A stretch of 64,000 nucleotides of DNA from NCBI GenBank assembly GCA_033344815.1, contig JAWPMR010000001.1, forward strand, positions 2,218,136 through 2,282,135, read 5' to 3'. Source of the stretch: Paracoccaceae bacterium. Its GTDB lineage: Bacteria; Pseudomonadota; Alphaproteobacteria; Rhodobacterales; Rhodobacteraceae. Below are positions 37,730 to 45,515 of this stretch, piece by piece. Made by a program: the position numbers and the translations under genes. Position 1 is the stretch's first letter. Each line of letters begins with the position of its first letter. The notes under the pieces were generated by a model. It did not search any database and had not been told where the DNA came from. It saw nothing but the letters and a program-made list of their open reading frames with translations.

Positions 37730-39904
37730 TTACGATTTTTGCATTTGCTGCTGGAAAGTGACTTCGATGAATTCTGCAGGGCGTGTCACGGCCACCAGAA
37801 CGGTGATCCTCAGAATGCCCTCAAGAATATCGACCGGCGTCATGGTCTCACCCAGACCGACGTGCACACTAAACGCATCCGTCGGCACAGCGCCTGCCAA
37901 TCCGCCCGCTTTCCAGACCGAAGTCAGGAAGTTCTCGATCATGGAGCGCATTGTCACCCAGGTTTGCGCCGTGTTGGGCTCAAACACATAGGCCTTGGAG
38001 GCCAGCCGGATTGATTCCTCGATCATGATCATCGTGCGGCGCACATTGATGTAACGCCAATCGAGACTGTTCCCATCCAGCGTCCGAGCGCCCCAAACAA
38101 GCGTCCCCTCACCCACAAACGGACGGATCGCATTGATCGATTTACCCGTGGTCGATACGTTTAGGTTTTCCTGCTCCTCGTGATTGATGTTGACCTTGGG
38201 GCCAACTACAGAGTTCACCGACACATTCGCCGGGGCCTTCCAGACACCACGGTTTGCGTCCACCGCCGTATAAATCCCGGCCATCGCTGCTGCCGGCGGC
38301 ATCGCATTCATATAGGCCGTGATCTCATTCATCACATCCGTGTAAAGTGGCACGGTTGCGCGCAATGTTTTGTCAATTGTGGCTGCAGATGGGTTGTCAA
38401 AGACCGGACCCGTCACAGGCCCATCCATCAAAATGCGCAACAAAGCCGGTGCGGTTTCCGCCCCGTCACTGTCCACAATGGTGTAACTTGCAACAGCCTC
38501 TGGTCCGGCAAATTCAGGGTTCGGCTTGAATGTCACCTTGCCCGTTTTGGCCACACTCCAGTCGCCCACACCTTTTTGCGACTTGGCTTTGCCCTCCGCA
38601 TCATCGGAATCGATCAGTTTGACGCTTGCTTTATCCGCGCCAGGATGATCGGCGGCGACATTAATCTCAACGGCCGTACCCGCCTCAACCGCGCTTGGAT
38701 CCAACAGTCCGCCAACGACTTCCACGTCGATGGTTTTTGCATCCGTTGCGATGCCGTTCTTATCCGTCACGATGAGATCGAACTTGCCCTTCGCACCAGC
38801 GTCCGCTTGGTGAACAAAAGACACCTTGCCCGCTTTCAGGTCGGCCTGCGTGAAGCTCGTCGCATCCGCGCCATCGACTTTCAGCGCACCGGCCATGTCA
38901 TCCGTGCCACCGTCCAGTTGATAGATCAGATCTTCATCACCCGTATCATCGTCCTGGGAAACCACGTCCTTTTCCGTAACAGCAACAGTGCCGCCCCGCG
39001 TTACGGACAGGGTAAAATCACCCGCCAGAACCGGCGCACCGACGCGGTCGATTTCCGGCGAAAGTTCCGGGTCCCGCTTTACGCTGCGCTTCATCAATCC
39101 GATGAACATTTTGCGGCTTTTGGCATCAACATTTTCAAAGTCAAAATCGCGCGACTGATAAATCGAGGTATCAAGCCACGGATAATAGGTCGTACCAAAA
39201 TCCAGATCGTTGATGCCGATGTCATTGCGGAACGTGGCAACGGGATTGCCCAGAGGGTCCGCCTGTGCCAGATGCCCGCCAGAAATGTCGAGGATCGCAA
39301 AGCGGTTCTTCATGTCCGAGCCGCAGTGTTTCAACATCGCCTGCTGCACTTTTACCGCATTCTGACGCACCATGCGCGTGGTTTCCGGGATGACCACCAT
39401 CGTGGGTTCAGGTTCTTTCTTCAGTAAAGAAATCCCGGCCATGACCTTGTTGGCGTCGATCTCGTCATCCGCATATGTGCCAACCGAAACGATGTAGCAG
39501 GCGCCACCGCCGTTTTGGAAGAACAGCCGCATCGCGCCGTAAAGAGCATAAGCCTTGTTGGTTTGTTTGAGCTCGAAAGCTTCCTCTCCCTGCGGCCCCT
39601 GGGTGGTAAATTTCGCGCGCGGTAGTGCCGCAGGTTTGGCTGCGCCCTCAGGAGAGAGCGGTGACACATCGTCAAATTCCGCCCAGGGTATGATCTCGAA
39701 CTTGGGGTCCGGCGCATAGCCAAAATAGCTGTGAAATTCGGACATCGATGTAATCCGCCACGGCGTATTGGACAGCGAAACGTTGCCGTTCATTGCCATC
39801 TCTGTGTAGCCGATAAAGGCCGGTACGGCGGTTGCAACCTGCACAACCGAATTGGGGAATGCGTTTTTCTCAACGATGTAAACGCCCGGCGTCTTCATGG
39901 CCAT
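37730..39904 (-). CDS. CIS contractile sheath protein with inserted adhesin-repeat-like domains
   Basis: A 724-residue sheath, the only one in the cluster. Residues 1-290 hold the sheath N-terminal part (MKTPGVYIVEKNAFPNSVVQ, ATAVPAFIGYTE, FQNGGGACYIVSVG). Residues 510-724 are the conserved C-terminal tail-sheath domain (TVPLYTDVMNEITAYMN, GPKVNINHEEQENLN, INAIRPFVGEGTLVWGARTL, VTFQQQMQK). Between them, about 295-495, is an insert: VTRGGTVAVTEKDVVSQDDD and FTQADLKAGKVSFVHQAD look like a CSPG/cadherin-like repeat, and VTFKPNPEFAGPEAVASYTI, VDSDGAE like a CshA-type fibril repeat. ATG at 39904 follows GGAG. The insert should face outward on the particle (inference). Confidence 0.95.
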   Translation of the reverse strand: MAMKTPGVYIVEKNAFPNSVVQVATAVPAFIGYTEMAMNGNVSLSNTPWRITSMSEFHSYFGYAPDPKFEIIPWAEFDDVSPLSPEGAAKPAALPRAKFTTQGPQGEEAFELKQTNKAYALYGAMRLFFQNGGGACYIVSVGTYADDEIDANKVMAGISLLKKEPEPTMVVIPETTRMVRQNAVKVQQAMLKHCGSDMKNRFAILDISGGHLAQADPLGNPVATFRNDIGINDLDFGTTYYPWLDTSIYQSRDFDFENVDAKSRKMFIGLMKRSVKRDPELSPEIDRVGAPVLAGDFTLSVTRGGTVAVTEKDVVSQDDDTGDEDLIYQLDGGTDDMAGALKVDGADATSFTQADLKAGKVSFVHQADAGAKGKFDLIVTDKNGIATDAKTIDVEVVGGLLDPSAVEAGTAVEINVAADHPGADKASVKLIDSDDAEGKAKSQKGVGDWSVAKTGKVTFKPNPEFAGPEAVASYTIVDSDGAETAPALLRILMDGPVTGPVFDNPSAATIDKTLRATVPLYTDVMNEITAYMNAMPPAAAMAGIYTAVDANRGVWKAPANVSVNSVVGPKVNINHEEQENLNVSTTGKSINAIRPFVGEGTLVWGARTLDGNSLDWRYINVRRTMIMIEESIRLASKAYVFEPNTAQTWVTMRSMIENFLTSVWKAGGLAGAVPTDAFSVHVGLGETMTPVDILEGILRITVLVAVTRPAEFIEVTFQQQMQKS

Positions 39905-39917
39905 TTTCAGATCTCCT

Positions 39918-40646
39918 TCACCATAGTGAGACGTAAATGTCTGATTGCAGGCGCGCAGCGCTACCTGGCTGTTGTTCGATCGGTTTGAACGAAATCCCCG
40001 CTGCGGGGAGGACTGGTACAAGTGCTTCGGGCCCAAACGCACTGGGCCGCTGTAACGTGAATTTTTGGGTTGGCCGCGCGCGCGCTGGAAGCGGTCTGTC
40101 AGAGCGAATAACAAAGGCCTGTTTGCCGTTTGGCAAAACAACAGCGCCTAAAGGGGAAAAAGTCGTCTTGGATGCAGGATCCACGATCTCCAGATCCTCC
40201 GAACTTTGCGCGCCAGTGACATGATAAGCCCAAAGCGCTTCAACCGCGCTGAAGTGGACGGAACAAAACCTCTCCTGATCCGGGAGTAGCGCAAACCTCA
40301 GTCGCGCCAGACGTTGGGCCTGCGTCTGTGGTAGCCGGTCTGTCGCATCAGTGGCATGAAATTCAAACGCGTCACCCGCGACATCAAAGGCCAGCACATG
40401 ATGCCAGTCCGCATCCTGAGTCACGATAAAAACGTCCGGGTTCATAGCGCCAATGTCGAGCAACAGCGCATCGGGACGCGCGTCCCCATCATCAGCAACA
40501 ACCAGAATTTCATTGCCGCTTTGACGCAGAATTAAACCAGCTTTCGAAAACGCATGTGCATCTGCTGGTGAAACCCGCAACGGAACATTTTCAGATCCAT
40601 AAAAGTCATGCGACAAGGTCAATGTCAGGATCTCGCGATAGGCCAT
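39918..40646 (-). CDS. CIS-associated protein of unknown function between cap and sheath genes
   Basis: A 242-residue protein starting MAYREILTLTLSHDFYGSEN, then VPLRVSPADAHAFSKAGLIL. I recognise this opening from unnamed proteins that sit next to DUF4255 in other CIS loci, but no function is known to me. There is no signal peptide or membrane helix; the rest is a predicted beta-rich fold with ALWAYHVTGAQSSEDLEI and LQRPSAFGPEALVPVLP. The start shares one base with the upstream DUF4255 stop (TGATG), and it ends 13 bases before the sheath start. A structural or assembly role in the distal cap is a fair guess. Confidence 0.8.
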   Translation of the reverse strand: MAYREILTLTLSHDFYGSENVPLRVSPADAHAFSKAGLILRQSGNEILVVADDGDARPDALLLDIGAMNPDVFIVTQDADWHHVLAFDVAGDAFEFHATDATDRLPQTQAQRLARLRFALLPDQERFCSVHFSAVEALWAYHVTGAQSSEDLEIVDPASKTTFSPLGAVVLPNGKQAFVIRSDRPLPARARPTQKFTLQRPSAFGPEALVPVLPAAGISFKPIEQQPGSAARLQSDIYVSLW

Positions 40647-41227
40647 CAGGACGCACCCCCGCCCTGACTTGCCGACTGGCCAGGTCGTGTAATCAGCGGC
40701 ACCACTTCGGAAACGGCACCCGCATCAATCATCACCGAGCGCATTTTGAACATCACCGATGGTACATAACGTCCACCAAGATTGCCCCACAACTGACCCA
40801 TTTCCTCAACCTTGAGGTTGGCGATGTCGAGGCTGAGTTGATTCAAACCCGAGGGCATGTCCGGCGTATTGCGTGGAGTCATGACCGGGTTGGCCTGAAA
40901 GTAGGTCAACGCCGAGGAGATCAGCTTAAGCCCCTCTCCGTAAGTTTCCGCATCATAGGCCGACGCCAGCATGAAATAGATATCTAGATGAATAGGTTGC
41001 GCCTGCATCATTTGCACGGTGCCGCGACCACCAGCGGACGCACGCGGCGTTGAATCCTGCGCGATGTTTGTCAGGAACAGAACCAACCGGTTGCGCGCGT
41101 CTGCCGTAGGCTTCCCCTCGGCATCCACCAGCGGCGATATACTGACCAATTCATCCGGAACGCCATACCGAGCGGTAAGATGACTGTTTAGTCGTTGAGC
41201 GACCAGACCCAGAGCCAGATCAATCAC
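40646..41227 (-). CDS. DUF4255 / Pvc16-family sheath-tube terminator (Afp16-like)
   Basis: A 193-residue protein beginning at GTG: MIDLALGLVAQRLNSHLTAR, then DELVSISPLVDAEGKP, RLVLFLTNIAQDSTPR, IHLDIYFMLASAYDAETYGE and GLKLISSALTYFQANPVMTP. These are the features of the Pvc16 N-terminal family (DUF4255). In Afp and PVC the homologue caps the tube and sheath at the end distal to the baseplate. Being first in the structural operon, it would be translated ahead of sheath and tube. Upstream AT-rich DNA probably holds the operon promoter. Confidence 0.93.
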   Translation of the reverse strand: MIDLALGLVAQRLNSHLTARYGVPDELVSISPLVDAEGKPTADARNRLVLFLTNIAQDSTPRASAGGRGTVQMMQAQPIHLDIYFMLASAYDAETYGEGLKLISSALTYFQANPVMTPRNTPDMPSGLNQLSLDIANLKVEEMGQLWGNLGGRYVPSVMFKMRSVMIDAGAVSEVVPLITRPGQSASQGGGAS

Positions 41228-41555
41228 AACGCGTCACTCTGACGAAACCCATCATAATCGAACTGTCAGGTCCAGTAAATCTGACCGACATCAACAGCCC
41301 CCACTTTTGAATTCAATCTCTGTAGCGTAGACAAGCTGCTGCAAAAATCAACTCATGAGTGAATTTATTTTGCCTGTGTTTCCGGTCATTACCACACAGG
41401 AGAACGCACGAAATTATGCACCAAGTCCCATAAATACCGATCCCTTTCGTATTTATTACGGCGTGACATGACCGCAAGCCGCCGATCACAACAGTCATAC
41501 ACCTGACGAATAGCCCAACCGATCAATGATCCCAGGGTTCACCCCTCAGAGCCCC
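41228..41555. promoter_or_regulatory. Probable promoter region of the CIS structural operon
   Basis: 328 bases, AT-richer than the surrounding genes, directly upstream of the first structural gene (GTG at 41227). It contains an inverted repeat ATAAATAC-N11-GTATTTAT (41430-41456) and a 10-base palindrome ACTCATGAGT (41351-41360). No clear -35/-10 pair was identified. The region is placed to control all genes from DUF4255 to the end of the operon. Confidence 0.4.
41430..41456. repeat. Inverted repeat upstream of the CIS operon
   Basis: ATAAATAC (41430-41437) and GTATTTAT (41449-41456) are exact reverse complements separated by 11 bases, centred about 215 bases upstream of the DUF4255 start. 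The arms are 8 bases and AT-rich, so the site is more like a protein-binding operator than a terminator. Confidence 0.5.
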
Positions 41556-42141
41556 TTAGAGAATTGCAGGACGCGAGGTTGCGTGCGCACATATCATCAA
41601 GGCCAGTGCCCGCATGCCCAGAACGACCAGCAGCACCGTGAAGAAATCCGCATCAATAAACCCGAGCATATTCCGCATTGCAGACGCGTTCAGCAGTTCG
41701 TTTTGATCGTCACTTTCAGTCCGCAAGCCAGACAAATTTATCAAGGGCCAAAAGGAACGATGGGTCGCACAGCGCGGCGTTTTCCACTTGCTCTGTCGCT
41801 GGCATGCTCTCGGGCGTTGCGTCGGTACGAAACACTCCATGGCGATAGACTTTGATCTGATTTCGCCAATCGTGCGGCACGCATGCGATATTTTCATTTG
41901 CGTACTGGCAAAACATTGTTTCTACGCGGCGGAAAGACTCAGACTTGGCAAAAGACGGTTGGAAAAAAGACTTCCGACCCCACTCAAACCACGCCACACC
42001 CCCAAGCACCAAAATCAGACGCCTGTCTTGACGCAACAAAAGCAATGCAATCCGATTTTCGAAAATGCTGTCTTGTAACGAGACAAGTGTCGTCGAAGTC
42101 TTCGGGCAGATGCGTGCCTCGAAAACTAGGCACCTGCGCAA
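41556..42141 (-). pseudogene. Frameshifted gene for a small membrane protein (unknown function)
   Basis: Two minus-strand frames join into one sensible protein if a single base is removed near 41719-41722. The first part (down to the TGA at 41716-41718) reads RLILVLGGVAWFEWGRKSFF, then SFRRVETMFCQYANENIACV, PHDWRNQIKVYRHGVF and DPSFLLALDKFVWLA. The second frame continues ESDDQNELLNASAMRNMLGF, then IDADFFTVLLVVLGMRALAL and ends at TAA at 41556. Both halves have hydrophobic helices and plausible composition. The start is unclear; only a TTG lies at 42141. This could be a decaying gene, a sequencing slip or a programmed shift. I do not know the family. Its place between two CIS segments is notable. 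Confidence 0.5.
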
Positions 42142-42448
42142 ATGTCCAAGTCGTTACTGAGCAAGTCGCGGTACACCCATAAGACGATGCCGCGCGCGTG
42201 GATGTCTGCCCAAAATGGCCCCTGCTTTCCAGCGGTGCTTCGCAAAATCAAGCGTCATCGTGGTGTTCAAAGTGACTTACCCGTTGTTTTCCAGACCCTG
42301 TTGATTTTGTGACGTGACTTTCGCCGGTTCCAAAGCGAACCTGCAACGTTTCCTGCCAAATCGTGGCTGTATACTTCACTTTTGAATTTCGCCGCGGCAT
42401 CCATCACGACGTCTGACCGGGTCACAGACCCTCGTTCCAATAACTAAT
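42142..42448. other. 307-base gap without a gene
   Basis: No convincing ORF, hairpin or repeat was found between the frameshifted gene and the methyltransferase stop. It separates the DUF4157-channel-methyltransferase unit from the structural CIS operon, so those are probably distinct transcripts. Confidence 0.4.
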
Positions 42449-43240
42449 TCATGAAGGTACCGCCTCGGCGATAATGCCGTACCCCCACCGTGCGGGACAA
42501 AGCGGCGTCAGGAGGCCGTCAATCCACCGCGCCACGCCGTTGTGCAGCAACCAGCTTTCCGGCAAAACACTTTCTGCATTCAGGCGTCGTAGCTCAAAAC
42601 CAGCCTCCGCCAGCTCTCTGCACAGGCGCCCGGGATCATAAAGCTGGTAAGGCAGCACCACATGTGTACCGTTCATATGGCGCTTGTATTTTATTGCACC
42701 TTCGGCATCCGGGCCAGCCAAACGCTGCTCCGCAAAAAACCGCCGTGCCATATTGGGAACGGAAATCAACAATCGCCCCGTCCCCGGTTTCAAGGATCGA
42801 CACATTTGACAGAGCGCGTCGCGACGGAGATCGGCGTCTTCGATGTGACCCAAAACACCGAAAAGGCAGAGCATGACATCCACTTGCCCCACCCGTTCAA
42901 TATACTTTTGCAGTGCATCGGGCTCGGGTCCGAGTATGTCTAAATCGTCCCACCCTGCCTGACCCGCGCGCTCCTTGATCAAAGCAATCGCCGCAGGACT
43001 AATGTCAAATCCGGCAGCGCGGCCGATCATGCCCTGCAAACGCAGCAAATAGCGTCCACTGCCACATCCAAAATCCACGATATGTGTTGTGGATGTTACG
43101 ATCTGGCAAATACGATGCCATGTGGTTCTATTCGGGCTCGGGTAGCGTCGGTCATAGTGGCCAGACGTGAAATAGGTGTGATAGGAAGACGCAATTCCGG
43201 CGCGCGTAGCTTTATCATCTGTTGGGCCCTCGTCCCGCAT
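42449..43240 (-). CDS. Class I SAM-dependent methyltransferase
   Basis: A 263-residue methyltransferase. SAM motif I is HIVDFGCGSGRYLLRL (about residues 50-65), followed by GFDISPAAIALIKERA, VDVMLCLFGVLGHIEDADLR and LKPGTGRLLISVPN. ATG at 43240 shares one base with the stop of the channel gene (TGATG), so the two are coupled. A ribosome-site-less longer frame upstream only reads through the channel gene. The substrate is unknown; ubiquinone-type and small-molecule methyltransferases have this general form. Its coupling to a ligand-gated-channel-like gene next to the CIS is unexplained. Confidence 0.85.
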   Translation of the reverse strand: MRDEGPTDDKATRAGIASSYHTYFTSGHYDRRYPSPNRTTWHRICQIVTSTTHIVDFGCGSGRYLLRLQGMIGRAAGFDISPAAIALIKERAGQAGWDDLDILGPEPDALQKYIERVGQVDVMLCLFGVLGHIEDADLRRDALCQMCRSLKPGTGRLLISVPNMARRFFAEQRLAGPDAEGAIKYKRHMNGTHVVLPYQLYDPGRLCRELAEAGFELRRLNAESVLPESWLLHNGVARWIDGLLTPLCPARWGYGIIAEAVPS

Positions 43241-44496
43241 CAATTCGGTGCCACGGTGCCAACTCCAAGATAGCCTTCGATGCGTTTTCGCCATCTTGGA
43301 TCTCGCATGAGTTCGATCATCGCCTTGTCTATGCCGCGCCGCAGATCGCTGCGATCTCGCGAGATTCCCCACCCGTAGGGCTCATTTCGATAGACTTTTG
43401 AGTCAACAGAAATCCGGTCAACATACTGTTCCAGACGCGATAAATACGTAAGAGCGACCCAATCCCCCAGAACCGCATCGACGTGGCCTTTGTCCAGTCC
43501 TTCAACAGCATCGGCCCATGAGGCGTAGACAAGGCAGGTATCCACTTCGCGGGCAATGGATGCCAATGCGCAGACCGCTTGGGTTTTGTTGACCTCTGGT
43601 CTCGGATATTGTGCGATCAGGAAGGCCTGCGCTGTTGAGCCTTCCAGTGTCGCAATGCGCATTTCCGGCAATCTGGCCGCGGGCGTGGCGCCACTGCCGC
43701 CAATGGAGCCCACAAAAGCGGTGGTCAGAACGCCCAGGATCGTCGCCGAAAGAACCGTCCCCAGCAAAGCCATGAAGATCTCCAGCAACCGGCCCCATCG
43801 CGTCCGAAATTGCTCTGACAGGCCTTTCAGTCCAATGGTGCGCACCAGAGCCTCAACTGTGCTGTCAAACCAGTGACCAACGCCAGCTTCGATTTCGCCC
43901 GCACTGGAGCCTGCACGCAATGCAGCCCGGATCAGAATTGCAAGCACAAGGTTGATTGCGAGAAACACCAGAATTGCGCGGATCACGCCCGGTTGCGAAA
44001 TCGTCTGCACAATCACACCTGTGGCCGCGGCAAAATCAATCGCGCTGTTGGTGCGGTGCGCCAATGTCAGGCCCGACTGCAGGTATTGTTGTGAAAAATC
44101 AAATTCCTGCATGCGCTCAGCGGTAATGGTCAAAGGGGAAATAACAACGTCGACATCGCCATTCGCCAATGCTCTGATGTGATCACCAATCCCGTCACAC
44201 GTGATGATATCGCTCTTGGACATCAGGCCGGATGTCGTCAATTCGTGTTCAATTGACGTCCAGATGTCGACGGCAAAACCTTCTGCCAAACCGTTGTGGC
44301 TTTCGGACGTAAAAGGGGGTGCATCACGGATTGCGACAATGACGTCTGGCCGGTCTGCTCCTGTGGCGGCCGTTCGGCAGGCGGCCTGTGCGACCTGCGA
44401 GAAAAGCATCAGACACACGAAGATGCCTGCAATTGTGCGGATCGGTGACGGCCAGGCCGTCACTGAAAACTCGCGAACTGAAAAATGCTTCTTCAT
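43240..44496 (-). CDS. Prokaryotic ionotropic-glutamate-receptor-like channel (SBP_bac_3 with inserted TM-pore-TM)
   Basis: A 418-residue protein. A signal peptide (IAGIFVCLMLFSQVAQA) precedes the first lobe of a solute-binding domain (50-155), with SPLTITAERMQEFDFSQQYL; the Arg of ITAER is the alpha-carboxylate-binding residue in this family. Two membrane helices (about 172-193 and 236-262) flank a pore-loop-like segment (GHWFDSTVEALVRTIGLKG). The second lobe (277-412) follows, with DAVLGDWVALTYL. This lobe-channel-lobe order is that of GluR0. The pore lacks the TVGYG filter, so potassium selectivity is doubtful. ATG at 44496 has no clear ribosome site but gives a proper signal peptide. The gene lies 46 bases after the DUF4157 gene. 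Confidence 0.85.
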   Translation of the reverse strand: MKKHFSVREFSVTAWPSPIRTIAGIFVCLMLFSQVAQAACRTAATGADRPDVIVAIRDAPPFTSESHNGLAEGFAVDIWTSIEHELTTSGLMSKSDIITCDGIGDHIRALANGDVDVVISPLTITAERMQEFDFSQQYLQSGLTLAHRTNSAIDFAAATGVIVQTISQPGVIRAILVFLAINLVLAILIRAALRAGSSAGEIEAGVGHWFDSTVEALVRTIGLKGLSEQFRTRWGRLLEIFMALLGTVLSATILGVLTTAFVGSIGGSGATPAARLPEMRIATLEGSTAQAFLIAQYPRPEVNKTQAVCALASIAREVDTCLVYASWADAVEGLDKGHVDAVLGDWVALTYLSRLEQYVDRISVDSKVYRNEPYGWGISRDRSDLRRGIDKAMIELMRDPRWRKRIEGYLGVGTVAPN

Positions 44497-44542
44497 TCTT
44501 AAAGGAGGGTCCGTAAAAGCGTGTGACTTGTTCAGCGCGTGC

Positions 44543-45202
44543 CTAGTCCGGCACAACGGCATTTCCCTCTCGCATCGCGCGCGCGCCCATTCGGTCGGCT
44601 TCGCCCTCCAAACCTGCGTCATCATTGATCTGCTGACCTGCCAACTGCGTTGTCGGTTTCACGCGGCCCTGCGCCTGTTGTGCGACGTGCCAGGCCTCGT
44701 GGGGCAAGTGATGTTCCTGCCCCGGACCAAGATGGATCGCCGATCCCTGAGCATAGGCATGTGCCTGAAGTTGGGAAGGTTTTGCGGAGTTGTAGTGCAC
44801 CTGCACCGAACTCATGTCGACGCCAGACAGGTTTTCCACACCAGCTTGCAGAGCAGATGGCAATCCGTTTCCGGATCCCGGATCCGCTTGGCGTTGCACC
44901 GGTTGTTCGCTTGCAAGCTTGGACATTTTCGCCTTGCCTTGCAGCAACTCTTCATCTTCCATGCGTTGGACGGGGTCGCTGGACAATACATCTCCCTTTG
45001 CCTTACCCTGCAACATCTCATCCTCCTCCATACGCTGGACCGTATCGGCCGCGCATTGAAGCGTCGCAAGATGATTTTGACTGGCACTCGCGTCCGCCCG
45101 GTTCTGCAATCCGTTCAGGTTTGAACCCTTGACAGACCGACCCTCAGGTTGCGCAGATTTTTGCGGTTTTCGTCCGCGTTCAGAAGCAAATATTTGTGCC
45201 AT
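44543..45202 (-). CDS. DUF4157 (eCIS core) domain protein
   Basis: A 219-residue protein whose C-terminal half is a DUF4157 domain: GVENLSGVDMSSVQVHYNSA, then LQAHAYAQGSAIHLGP, HLPHEAWHVAQQAQGR and GLEGEADRMGARAM. HEAWH (168-172) plus the later Glu gives a zinc-peptidase-type site. DUF4157 is the domain most often found with eCIS, usually at the N-terminus of toxins; here no toxin domain follows. Residues 55-69 and 78-92 are near-identical repeats (VQRMEEDEMLQGKAK and VQRMEDEELLQGKAK) with a 23-residue period. ATG at 45202 follows GAGG. It may be cargo, or a protease acting on cargo; both are inference. Confidence 0.92.
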   Translation of the reverse strand: MAQIFASERGRKPQKSAQPEGRSVKGSNLNGLQNRADASASQNHLATLQCAADTVQRMEEDEMLQGKAKGDVLSSDPVQRMEDEELLQGKAKMSKLASEQPVQRQADPGSGNGLPSALQAGVENLSGVDMSSVQVHYNSAKPSQLQAHAYAQGSAIHLGPGQEHHLPHEAWHVAQQAQGRVKPTTQLAGQQINDDAGLEGEADRMGARAMREGNAVVPD

Positions 45203-45515
45203 CGAGTATCCTCTTCGGCACAACCGTAGCACGAAAATAATCGTCGCGTCACCTGACAATTGTAGCAGGTGAACAGGGTGTTGTTTAGAGGCTTCTTCGA
45301 CCGCGCGATCGACTGGCGCCTTCTTCAGGCTTTTGCTCTCTCAATGGAAACAAATCATCGAGGCGCGCCAATTGCAAAGAACCTGAAAACCCTTTGTTCA
45401 GAAAGCCAGTTGCCTAGCGCTTGTCATCTCCGCAGGGTTTTACCTAGCCAAGAATAAGGCCCGAACACTCGGTCCGGGCCATTCTTATCGAGTCTTATCG
45501 AGCGAACTCAGAAGA
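45203..45515. other. Intergenic region between DUF4157 and hsp20 genes
   Basis: 313 bases holding the hsp20 terminator on the left-reading strand and presumably the promoter of the DUF4157 gene. No additional ORF is convincing. Confidence 0.45.
45459..45481 (-). terminator. Rho-independent terminator of hsp20
   Basis: On the minus strand GGCCCG pairs with CGGGCC, with an inner AC/GT match, followed by TTATTCTT. It is about 35 bases past the hsp20 stop at 45516. Confidence 0.75.

Larger units (their letters stand above)
17270..45202 (-). other. Extracellular-type contractile injection system (eCIS) gene cluster
   Basis: A 28-kb minus-strand block with homologues of the known Afp/PVC particle parts: Pvc16/DUF4255 cap, sheath, two tube proteins, DUF5908, LysM tube-initiator, VgrG-like spike, PAAR tip, gp25, two baseplate wedge proteins, tape measure and AAA+ ATPase. 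Most structural genes are joined by overlaps of 1-8 bases. A DUF4157 gene, the usual eCIS companion, lies at the upstream end. There are no T6SS membrane-complex genes (TssJ/L/M) and no phage capsid, packaging or integrase genes, which separates it from T6SS and from prophage. Confidence 0.95.

Noticed and set aside
38180-39427. A 415-codon open frame on the plus strand opposite the sheath gene
   Set aside because: It is antisense to the well-supported sheath, rich in Arg, His and Cys, has no recognisable domain and no ribosome site. It is a by-product of the codon use of the sheath gene.
17270-45202. Prophage or R-type tailocin reading of the contractile cluster
   Set aside because: There is no integrase, repressor, terminase, capsid, or holin/endolysin set, while DUF4255, DUF5908, AAA+ ATPase, CIS_TMP and DUF4157 are all CIS markers.
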